Assembly (NCBI GenBank): GCA_937976325.1
Contig: CALJSD010000040.1
Span: 1-5,206, forward strand
Length of the DNA: 5,206 nt
Direction: 5' to 3'
Origin: an uncultured Carnobacterium sp.
GTDB lineage: Bacteria; Bacillota; Bacilli; Lactobacillales; Aerococcaceae
The notes under the pieces were generated by a model. That model was not told the DNA's origin and searched no databases. It saw nothing but the letters and a program-made list of their open reading frames with translations. Each line of letters begins with the position of its first letter. Position 1 is the first letter of the stretch. Position numbers and translations under genes: made by a program. Shown here piece by piece: positions 1 to 5,206 of this stretch.

Positions 1-1862
1 TTCTCTGCTTTATGATTCCAGTTCGCACTTGTTACGTCTCCTGTTAAAATACCCGCAATGACTTCGTTCTCGATGAAATCTTCATTGCCAGCAGTTCCTA
101 ACTTGAACACACGGCCTGCTTCGAATAATTTCACGTTGTTTTGTGAACGAGCCACATTGTATTGAACGGCTTCTAATAAACTTGGTAATAGTGATTGACG
201 TAATTCGCTACGATCTTCACTCATTGGCCAGCTTAAACGCACGCTTGTTGCGTCTTTCTTCGTAAACCATTTTGATTTCTCTGGAGTTGTTAAAGCATAA
301 GTGTACGCTTGTGAAAGTCCAGCTCCTTGCATGAATTGACGAGTGTAACGGATGAAGCGTTGTTTGTCTGTTAAGCCACCCACTGTACTTTCAGTTGTTG
401 GTAATGTTGCAGGAATCTTGTCGTATCCGTAAATACGTCCTACTTCTTCCACTAAGTCTGCTTCGATAGAAATATCAAATCTCCATGCAGGGATTGTCAC
501 GTCGAAACGAGTTCCTTCTACAGTTGTTGGATATTCTAATTGTGCAAATACTTGTTTCACTTCTTCTACGGTTAAGTTTGTTCCTAAAACGTGGTTTAAG
601 CGTTCTAGAGTGATGCTTACAACTGGTAATTCTAAGTCATAGCTTTGTACAGAAGCAAATTCTTCTTTCACTGTTCCGCCACCAAGCTCGGCAATCAATG
701 CTGCAGCGCGTTTTCCAGCTTGAACGATTGTTGCTTTGTTAATGCCTTTTTCAAAACGAGCACTTGATTCGCTACGTAAGTTATGTTTTTGTGAAGCTAA
801 GCGAACCGCTTTAGGATCGAACAAAGCTGCTTCTAATAAGACTGTTGTTGTCTCGTCTGAGATTTCAGTGTCTAATCCACCCATGACCCCAGCTAATGCG
901 ACAGGTTGGCCGCCTGAAGTAATCACGATTTCGTTTTCTAATGTACGTTCTTCCCCATCTAAAGTCACTAATGTTTCGCCTTCAGTTGCGCGACGAACAT
1001 GGATGGCTTTTTCAGGTAATTTATCGTAGTCAAATGCATGAAGCGGTTGACCGTATTCCATTAAGATGTAGTTTGTTACGTCCACAAGATTATTGATTGG
1101 ACGAACACCGGCTGCGATTAAACGGTTTTGCATCCATTGTGGACTTGGAGCTACTTTAACGCCTTCGATTAAGAATGCGTGGTATGCAGGAGCATCTGCT
1201 TCGTTTTCTACAGAAACTTTGACAACGCCTGGAATTTCAGAAGATGTTCCTTTTTCAAAAGCATCTGGTTCTAAATTGTTCTTCAAGTTGTAAATCGCAC
1301 CGATTTCGTGAACAGAACCGCGCATGCTTAAAGCGTCAGAACGGTTCGCAGTGATGTCGAGTTCCACGATTGCTGAATCAAGCGCTAATGCATGAACTGC
1401 GTCGCTTCCCACTTCAATGCTGTCATCTGTGAACACATAAATTCCATCTTCGTATTCTTTTGGTACTAAGTTACTTGGCACACCGATTTCTTGTAAGGAA
1501 CAAATCATCCCTTGAGATTCTACGCCACGTAATTTCCCACGTTTAATTTTATGACCGCCAGCAATGCGTGCACCGTGAGTTGCCACGATTACCTTTTGGC
1601 CTGCTGCGATATTTGGAGCCCCACACACGATTTGAAGCGGCTCGTCTTGTCCTACTTCAACTGTGACAACGTGTAAGTGGTCTGAGTCTGGATGGTCAAC
1701 GACTTCTGTTGCTAAACCAACCACTAGTCCTTTTAAGCCTTCGCCTGGAACCGTTACGCTATCGACTTCGATCCCTGTACGAGACATTTTTTCTCCTAAT
1801 TCTTGAGGAGTGATTTGTGATAAATCAATATATTCATTTAACCATTCGTATGATAATTTCAT
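1..1862 (-). CDS. pheT: Phenylalanyl-tRNA synthetase beta subunit, 3' end outside window
   Basis: This is the beta subunit of the cytoplasmic (alpha-beta)2 enzyme that charges tRNA-Phe with phenylalanine. I translated 620 codons from the ATG at 1862 to the left edge without a stop or frameshift. The start MKLSYEWLNEYIDL is typical of PheT. Domains in order: an OB-fold tRNA-binding domain at about residues 43-150 (HPDSDHLHVV, QIVCGAPN, LRGVESQGMICS); a B3/B4 editing-type domain at about 210-390 with INNLVDVTNYI, GQPLHAFDYDKL and SSARFEKG; a B5 domain at about 410-480 (RFDISIEADLVEEVGRIYGYD); then the start of the catalytic-like core (RSELRQSLLPSLL, KLFEAGRVF). Family members are about 800 residues long, so roughly 180 residues, including the C-terminal anticodon-binding (FDX-ACB) domain, should lie outside. 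It follows pheS by 13 bases with its own strong ribosome binding site and should share the T-box-controlled transcript. Confidence 0.97.
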   Translation of the reverse strand, partial: MKLSYEWLNEYIDLSQITPQELGEKMSRTGIEVDSVTVPGEGLKGLVVGLATEVVDHPDSDHLHVVTVEVGQDEPLQIVCGAPNIAAGQKVIVATHGARIAGGHKIKRGKLRGVESQGMICSLQEIGVPSNLVPKEYEDGIYVFTDDSIEVGSDAVHALALDSAIVELDITANRSDALSMRGSVHEIGAIYNLKNNLEPDAFEKGTSSEIPGVVKVSVENEADAPAYHAFLIEGVKVAPSPQWMQNRLIAAGVRPINNLVDVTNYILMEYGQPLHAFDYDKLPEKAIHVRRATEGETLVTLDGEERTLENEIVITSGGQPVALAGVMGGLDTEISDETTTVLLEAALFDPKAVRLASQKHNLRSESSARFEKGINKATIVQAGKRAAALIAELGGGTVKEEFASVQSYDLELPVVSITLERLNHVLGTNLTVEEVKQVFAQLEYPTTVEGTRFDVTIPAWRFDISIEADLVEEVGRIYGYDKIPATLPTTESTVGGLTDKQRFIRYTRQFMQGAGLSQAYTYALTTPEKSKWFTKKDATSVRLSWPMSEDRSELRQSLLPSLLEAVQYNVARSQNNVKLFEAGRVFKLGTAGNEDFIENEVIAGILTGDVTSANWNHKAE

Positions 1863-1868
1863 GTTCTT

Positions 1869-1874
1869 CCTCCT
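1869..1874 (-). promoter_or_regulatory. Ribosome binding site of pheT
   Basis: The message reads AGGAGG six bases before the pheT ATG, a near-ideal Shine-Dalgarno sequence. It lies between the pheS stop codon (1876-1878) and the pheT start, which fixes the pheT start and fits coupled, equal expression of the two subunits. Confidence 0.9.
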
Positions 1875-1875
1875 C

Positions 1876-2931
1876 TTATGATTCTTTCGTAAATTGGCTT
1901 AAGAAACGCACATCGTTTGTATATAATGAACGAATATCTTCAATCCCATATTTCAACATCGCGATACGGTCTTGACCTAACCCGAAGGCAAATCCACCGT
2001 AAACACTTGAATCCACACCAGCAGCTTCAAGCACGTTTGGATGCACCATACCACTACCTAATACTTCAATCCAACCTGTTCCTTTACATACAGAACAGCC
2101 TTCGCCACCACATTTGAAGCAGCTAATATCCACTTCTAGAGATGGCTCAGTGAATGGGAAGTAACTTGGACGAAGACGCACTTCACGGTCTTCCCCGAAC
2201 ATTTCTTTAGCAAATGCCGCAAGAGTCCCTTTTAAGTCTGACATCGTAATATGTTTATCGATGACAAGACCTTCGATTTGATAGAACTGATGTGAGTGAG
2301 TCGCATCATCGTTATCACGACGGAATACACGACCTGGACTTAACATCTTCAATGGACCTTTTGTAAAGTCATGTTTTTCCATTGTACGAGCTTGTACTGG
2401 AGAAGTTTGTGTACGAAGTAAGTACTCAGGAGTGATGTAGAATGTATCTTGCATATCACGCGCTGGGTGATCTTTTGGCAAGTTCATCATCTCGAAGTTA
2501 TAGTGGTCTGATTCCACTTCTGGCCCTTCTACGACTTGGTATCCAAGGCCGATGAAGAAATCTTCTACTTGGTCTTGAACGTGCGCTAATACGTGCGCAG
2601 TTCCACGTTCCATTGGACGTCCTGGCATTGTGACGTCAATCGTTTCAGATTGCAACGCTTCTTCTAACGCTTTTGCCTCAAGCACTTCTTTAACTGAAGC
2701 GATTTTTTCTTCTAAGACAGAACGTAATTCATTGGCAAGAGCCCCCACTTTTGGTTTCTCTTCGTTGGCTAAGTTTTTAATGTTTTTTAGAACTTCAGTG
2801 ATTGGTCCTTTTTTCCCTAATTGTTGTACACGAATTTGATCGAGCTCTTTTAATGTTTGCACTTCTTCTAATGAAGCAAGCACATCTTTACGAATCGCAT
2901 CAAACTGTACTTTCATTTCTTCTAAATTCAT
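1876..2931 (-). CDS. pheS: Phenylalanyl-tRNA synthetase alpha subunit
   Basis: This is the catalytic alpha subunit of phenylalanyl-tRNA synthetase, a class II enzyme that activates phenylalanine with ATP and transfers it to the 2'-OH of tRNA-Phe. It has 351 residues, the usual size. Residues 1-90 are a charged helical segment expected to form the N-terminal coiled coil that contacts tRNA. The catalytic core follows: VEGPEVESDHYNFEMMN (134-150), LPKDHPARDMQDTFY (151-165), LLRTQTSPVQAR (171-182), class II motif 2 with FRRDNDDATHSHQFYQIEG (203-221), PSYFPFTEPSLEVDI (255-269) and motif 3 with GFAFGLGQDRIAMLKYG (313-329). Four cysteines at 271, 274, 279 and 282 form a CX2C-X4-CX2C knuckle, as I recall from other Bacillota PheS proteins; metal binding is inferred. 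The ATG at 2931 is chosen because AAGGAGG lies six bases upstream and the start MNLEEMKVQFDAI fits the family. It is the first gene behind the T-box leader and directly precedes pheT. Confidence 0.98.
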   Translation of the reverse strand: MNLEEMKVQFDAIRKDVLASLEEVQTLKELDQIRVQQLGKKGPITEVLKNIKNLANEEKPKVGALANELRSVLEEKIASVKEVLEAKALEEALQSETIDVTMPGRPMERGTAHVLAHVQDQVEDFFIGLGYQVVEGPEVESDHYNFEMMNLPKDHPARDMQDTFYITPEYLLRTQTSPVQARTMEKHDFTKGPLKMLSPGRVFRRDNDDATHSHQFYQIEGLVIDKHITMSDLKGTLAAFAKEMFGEDREVRLRPSYFPFTEPSLEVDISCFKCGGEGCSVCKGTGWIEVLGSGMVHPNVLEAAGVDSSVYGGFAFGLGQDRIAMLKYGIEDIRSLYTNDVRFLSQFTKES

Positions 2932-2937
2932 TGTATT

Positions 2938-2944
2938 CCTCCTT
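2938..2944 (-). promoter_or_regulatory. Ribosome binding site of pheS
   Basis: The message reads AAGGAGG six bases before the pheS ATG. It lies just beyond the U-run of the T-box terminator, so it is transcribed only when the leader antiterminates. Confidence 0.9.
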
Positions 2945-2950
2945 ATAAAA

Positions 2951-2985
2951 ATAAAAATCCCTTATAGCCAAAAGACTATAAGGGA
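2951..2985 (-). terminator. T-box-controlled intrinsic terminator upstream of pheS
   Basis: A ten-base-pair helix, UCCCUUAUAG (2985-2976) with CUAUAAGGGA (2967-2958), closes an eight-base loop and is followed by five U residues and a further AU-rich tail. It ends transcription before pheS when tRNA-Phe is charged. The 5' arm, CCCUU, is also needed by the antiterminator, so the two folds exclude each other. Confidence 0.93.
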
Positions 2986-2993
2986 CGAAATTT

Positions 2994-3007
2994 CGCGGTA
3001 CCACCCT
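2994..3007 (-). promoter_or_regulatory. Conserved 14-base T-box motif
   Basis: The message reads AGGGUGGUACCGCG, a full match to the T-box consensus AGGGUGGNACCGCG. The UGGU bulge pairs with the free acceptor end of uncharged tRNA, stabilising the antiterminator. The variable base is U, which complements the discriminator A of tRNA-Phe. Confidence 0.96.
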
Positions 3008-3012
3008 TGTTC

Positions 3013-3029
3013 CTTGAGACAGGCTCAAG
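3013..3029 (-). repeat. Stem III hairpin of the T-box leader
   Basis: CUUGAG (3029-3024) and CUCAAG (3018-3013) form a perfect six-base-pair inverted repeat around a CCUGU loop. It sits just before the T-box motif, where Stem III of T-box leaders is found. It has no U-run, so it is not a terminator. Confidence 0.75.
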
Positions 3030-3111
3030 ACACTTGGACGCTGTTAACGGGGGCGACCCGAACCATTATTCATCAGTGAATCCCAATGGTCACTCCGGAA
3101 GTGAAAAGTTT

Positions 3112-3114
3112 GAA
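3112..3114 (-). other. Candidate UUC specifier codon of the T-box
   Basis: UUC followed by A occurs on the 3' side of the Stem I region, just before CUUUUC (3108-3103), which can pair with GAAAAG (about 3179-3174) to close Stem I. A Phe codon followed by a purine at this location is what a phenylalanine T-box needs. Other UUC triplets occur nearby, so the exact triplet is a proposal from folding by eye. Confidence 0.45.
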
Positions 3115-3206
3115 ACGTGACTTGGAAGACTTGCAGTCAGGATCTTCCTCCCTGAAAAGCTTTGTTAAAAACCCTTTTCCATCAATGTGTTTTCTATATA
3201 TGCTTT

Positions 3207-3235
3207 ATCCTATCATAACGACGTGAAAATGAAAA
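3207..3235 (-). promoter_or_regulatory. Likely promoter of the pheST operon
   Basis: TTTTCA (3235-3230) lies 17 bases before TAGGAT (3212-3207). The -10 box is preceded by TGA, giving the extended -10 pattern TGnTAGGAT. Transcription would start near 3200, about 20 bases before the structured part of the T-box leader. Each hexamer matches only four of six consensus bases. An overlapping TATGAT (3217-3212) is a second -10 candidate, but it lacks a fitting -35 box. Confidence 0.6.
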
Positions 3236-3243
3236 GGAAAAAA

Positions 3244-4707
3244 CTAGTTTTTGATAAGTTGATAGATTTCCATTTCTCCAACCGTTTTTACTAATTGATA
3301 TTTTTGGGCAATTTCTTCGCGAATATATTTATCCGTTAAACGGTCATTATCAAACTCTGCGCGGTATACAATAAACTTCGGAAGATTTGCACTGAAACCT
3401 TCTTTGAACATATCGATAATTGGAGTTTCATCTTGTAGTGACGGTATGAAAAAGAATCGACTATTAGATAAGCGGTCAGACAACATATAAATAATTCCAT
3501 TCATTCGATGAGAATAAATACGGTCTGTCGGCTCAGTACGTTCCTGAATATAGTTTGCTACCACTTCTTCTTGTGTAGCTTTATCTGTATATCTTTGTCG
3601 ACGCATTTGGTTGATTTCCTTCAAGTTCCCGTAGAAAAGAACAACCACTAATGAAGCATAAACGAGTGCCTTTGTTGATGGGAAATACTTTTCTAACGGT
3701 TTCAAGATTGCTGCAACATACGGTACATATAAAGGAATCAATATAATTAAATAATGTAAATATTCACGCTTCGAAACAATGGCTAAATACAAACAAACAA
3801 GAAATGTTGCATTCAATACAATCGCTAATTTCTTATTATTCTTCCAAAAGATAAATGTGGAAACAATCATACATAGATTCAAATAGAAACTATTACTTTC
3901 TTTGAGATACCATTCCACCATCTCTTTCATCGTTGCCATCGCCGCATCCTTCGAATAAATGAAGTTCAAAATAATGGATTGATAAATCATTTCGTAAAAT
4001 GCTCCATTCACCCATAAGTAAATGGAAACTGGAATGACGAGCAATAATGCGCCCATTATGAAATGTAGAATCAGCTTACCTAGTTCGGCAAATTTCTTTT
4101 GATAAAGCAATGACACGAGCATATAAAGTGCAAAGACAATCCAAAGACCAATCATATTTGCTTTTGTCAAGAATACAAATGCAAATGAAAACCCAACAAG
4201 AATGATTTCAATCGTACGATATTCATTTTTCATCAAATAACGAATCAAAATATAAAGTGAATAAACAATAAACGGAAGCATATATCCTTCGAGTCCCCAT
4301 CCACCTTCATAATAGCGCATGAAAACAAAGTACATCACTGTGTTCACAAAAATACTTGAAACTGTTCCAACAAATAGTTTAGAAATATAAAAACATCCAT
4401 TGAAGAACAAGAAAACAGATGCCAAATAGAGAAGTTTTACTCCAAAAGGGCCACCAATTAAATATCCAATATAATTAATAAGAAAAATCATTGGTCCTTT
4501 ATGGTCGAAAATTTGAGTATAGAGCATATCTCCTTTACTCATAGCATATCCAAAATATTCGAAATTGCTAGCATCTAGTAAAGGCAATCCTTTTCTTACG
4601 CTCGTTGCCATGGCAATCCAAACAAGAAATGTAAATATAGCACTAATGAGAATCGATATAACCCATTGACGTCTCAATAATGATTGCCAATCTTTTAAAT
4701 TCTTCAT
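3244..4707 (-). CDS. GT-C-type multi-pass membrane glycosyltransferase (family 39-like)
   Basis: A 487-residue integral membrane protein, best read as a GT-C glycosyltransferase that uses a lipid-linked sugar on the outer face of the membrane. The positively charged N-terminus (KDWQSLLRRQW) precedes the first membrane segment at about 14-35. About ten more hydrophobic segments follow, near 73-107, 115-131, 143-159, 166-202, 211-231, 273-288, 294-335 and 347-360, and residues from about 365 to the end form a soluble tail. The first outer loop holds LLDASNFEYF (Asp45), an acidic residue where GT-C enzymes keep their catalytic acid, and then FDHKGP (67-72), a signature I recognise from bacterial PMT-like proteins. 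GLEGYMLPF (138-146) resembles a second motif of this group. The ATG is supported by AAGGAG eight bases upstream. It lies 37 bases behind a GtrB-like glycosyltransferase, its likely donor supplier. Sugar and acceptor (teichoic acid, polysaccharide or protein) cannot be read from the sequence. Confidence 0.8.
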   Translation of the reverse strand: MKNLKDWQSLLRRQWVISILISAIFTFLVWIAMATSVRKGLPLLDASNFEYFGYAMSKGDMLYTQIFDHKGPMIFLINYIGYLIGGPFGVKLLYLASVFLFFNGCFYISKLFVGTVSSIFVNTVMYFVFMRYYEGGWGLEGYMLPFIVYSLYILIRYLMKNEYRTIEIILVGFSFAFVFLTKANMIGLWIVFALYMLVSLLYQKKFAELGKLILHFIMGALLLVIPVSIYLWVNGAFYEMIYQSIILNFIYSKDAAMATMKEMVEWYLKESNSFYLNLCMIVSTFIFWKNNKKLAIVLNATFLVCLYLAIVSKREYLHYLIILIPLYVPYVAAILKPLEKYFPSTKALVYASLVVVLFYGNLKEINQMRRQRYTDKATQEEVVANYIQERTEPTDRIYSHRMNGIIYMLSDRLSNSRFFFIPSLQDETPIIDMFKEGFSANLPKFIVYRAEFDNDRLTDKYIREEIAQKYQLVKTVGEMEIYQLIKN

Positions 4708-4715
4708 TCACCTAA

Positions 4716-4721
4716 CTCCTT
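4716..4721 (-). promoter_or_regulatory. Ribosome binding site of the GT-C glycosyltransferase gene
   Basis: AAGGAG lies eight bases before the ATG at 4707, within the 37-base gap after the upstream gene. It decides the start codon. I saw no promoter or terminator in this gap, so the two genes are probably cotranscribed. Confidence 0.8.
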
Positions 4722-4744
4722 CAATTGCAAAATAAAAGGAAGAA

Positions 4745-5143
4745 CTAGTCTTCCTTCTCATCTTCATCATAAGTCCGATCCCCAATAATATATCGAGGAC
4801 GTTCTTTTGTTTCTAAATAAATCTTACCGATGTATTCACCAATGACTCCAAGACTGATTAATTGCACACCACCAAGTAAACTTACAATGGCATATGTACT
4901 TGCCCAACCAGCAACAGAGTTATTTGAGAATTTAGCCCAAAGAACCCAAATGATAAGAGCAAAACTAAAGAACGAAGTCAATACACCAATCGCAGTAATA
5001 ATTCGAATTGGTTTAATGGATAAACTTGTAATTCCATCGATTGCTAATCCAAGCATTTTTGATAATGGATAGTGACTTTCTCCAGCAATACGTTCATGAC
5101 GTTTGTAAGTCACATATGAATACTTAAAGCCTACAAGCGGCAT
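4745..5143 (-). CDS. C-terminal part of a GtrB/CsbB-like family 2 glycosyltransferase
   Basis: This 132-codon frame encodes only the C-terminal third of a polyprenyl-phosphate glycosyltransferase, a membrane enzyme that moves a sugar from a nucleotide donor to undecaprenyl phosphate on the cytoplasmic face. Visible are the linker with RIAGESHYPLSKM (18-30) and AIDGITSLS (34-42), then two membrane helices at about 46-70 and 80-104, with IGEYIGKIYLETKERPRYII (101-120) at the end; these are hallmarks of the family. The acidic tail DRTYDEDEKED is cytoplasmic by inference. The catalytic GT-A domain with its DxD motif would precede this segment and is not in the window. The ATG at 5143 is simply the first Met after an in-frame stop at 5186-5188, has only a weak upstream GTGGG, and falls inside conserved sequence (FLRGIMPLVGFK). 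It is probably not the native start. Confidence 0.6.
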   Translation of the reverse strand: MPLVGFKYSYVTYKRHERIAGESHYPLSKMLGLAIDGITSLSIKPIRIITAIGVLTSFFSFALIIWVLWAKFSNNSVAGWASTYAIVSLLGGVQLISLGVIGEYIGKIYLETKERPRYIIGDRTYDEDEKED

Positions 5144-5206
5144 AATCCCACGAAGGAATAAGTTTCCATCTTTGAATTTATTTAATTATTGAATAAAACG
5201 TTTAGA
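4745..5206 (-). pseudogene. Family 2 glycosyltransferase gene interrupted by an in-frame TAA
   Basis: Reading the frame of the C-terminal fragment back to the right edge gives SKRFIQ, a TAA stop at 5186-5188, and then LNKFKDGNLFLRGI running into MPLVGFK. Residues on both sides match what the GtrB/CsbB family has between its catalytic domain and its membrane helices, so the real gene extends beyond the right edge and is cut by one nonsense codon. A single base change from GAA, CAA or AAA would explain it. No frameshift is needed, as the same frame continues across the stop. If genuine, the product loses both membrane helices. A sequencing or assembly error would look the same. Confidence 0.65.

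Larger units (their letters stand above)
2951..3200 (-). promoter_or_regulatory. T-box riboswitch leader, phenylalanine type
   Basis: The 5' leader of pheST carries the parts of a T-box element, which senses uncharged tRNA and controls transcription termination. Visible in message order: a long structured Stem I region (about 3180-3103) containing a GGAAGA/UCUUCC helix; a Stem II-like region with CCAUU (3089-3085) pairing with AAUGG (3067-3063); a GC-rich stretch at about 3060-3040 where the pseudoknot-forming Stem IIA/B is expected; a Stem III hairpin (3013-3029); the T-box motif (2994-3007); and a terminator (2951-2985). In the alternative antiterminator fold, AAGGG (3008-3004) pairs with CCCUU (2984-2980), leaving UGGUACC bulged and stacking on a CGAAA/UUUCG helix. 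UGGU in the bulge is complementary to ACCA, the acceptor end of a tRNA with discriminator A, as in tRNA-Phe. Phenylalanine specificity follows from the downstream genes. The 5' end is estimated from the promoter, and the Stem I fold was made by eye. Confidence 0.93.

Noticed and set aside
736..1293. Two plus-strand open frames opposite pheT (736-1029 and 1093-1293)
   Set aside because: They lie antisense to the well-supported PheT tRNA-binding and B3/B4 domains, show no recognisable motifs, and have the low-complexity Ser/Thr/Asn composition of shadow frames.
1917..2839. Two plus-strand open frames opposite pheS (1917-2117 and 2630-2839)
   Set aside because: Both are antisense to conserved PheS segments and have no family resemblance, so they are complementary-strand shadows.
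2958..2985. Terminator hairpin read as a bidirectional terminator
   Set aside because: On the plus strand no T-run follows the stem, and no plus-strand gene ends here. It acts only toward pheS.
3212..3217. TATGAT as the main -10 box of pheST
   Set aside because: No acceptable -35 lies 16-18 bases upstream, whereas the overlapping TAGGAT has a partial -35 and an extended TGn motif.
2945..3243. Small protein gene, tRNA gene or repeat array in the intergenic gap
   Set aside because: The structured elements are fully accounted for by the T-box leader and promoter; I saw no convincing small reading frame with a ribosome binding site and no cloverleaf.
3239..3252. Palindrome AAAAACTAGTTTTT at the end of the GT-C gene as a possible terminator
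   Set aside because: The stem would be five A-T pairs around CTAG, too weak for an intrinsic terminator; the stop codon itself makes part of the palindrome.
4830..5072. Plus-strand open frame of 80 codons opposite the family 2 glycosyltransferase
   Set aside because: It is antisense to the two conserved membrane helices and has no supporting motif.

Overview
The window looks like chromosomal DNA of a low-GC Gram-positive bacterium of the Bacillota, most probably Lactobacillales. The evidence is the style of the PheS and PheT proteins, strong AAGGAGG-type ribosome binding sites and a classical T-box leader. I cannot name the genus with confidence; Carnobacteriaceae/Granulicatella-like is a guess. 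All genes read on the minus strand, so transcription runs from right to left.

Right part (about 3244-5206): two cell-envelope glycosylation genes. The first is the C-terminal part of a family 2, polyprenyl-phosphate (GtrB/CsbB-like) glycosyltransferase. The second, 37 bases downstream, is a complete 487-residue multi-pass GT-C-type glycosyltransferase. In the usual scheme the first enzyme charges a lipid carrier with a sugar on the cytoplasmic side, and the second transfers that sugar to an acceptor outside the membrane. The reading frame of the first gene has an in-frame TAA at 5186-5188 with family-like sequence on both sides. The gene therefore appears broken in this sequence, unless this is a sequence error.

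Middle part (about 2945-3243): a 312-base gap between genes. It holds an extended -10 promoter, a phenylalanine-type T-box riboswitch with the 14-base T-box motif, a Stem III hairpin, competing antiterminator and terminator structures, and the pheS ribosome binding site.

Left part (1-2931): pheS (complete) and pheT (N-terminal 620 codons; the rest lies beyond the left edge), the alpha and beta subunits of phenylalanyl-tRNA synthetase. They are separated by 13 bases and should form one transcript controlled by uncharged tRNA-Phe through the T-box.

I found no mobile element, CRISPR array, tRNA, rRNA or clear new system. The points most worth a second look are the nonsense codon in the family 2 glycosyltransferase, the unassigned glycosyltransferase pair, and the absence of a clear terminator between that pair and the phe leader.
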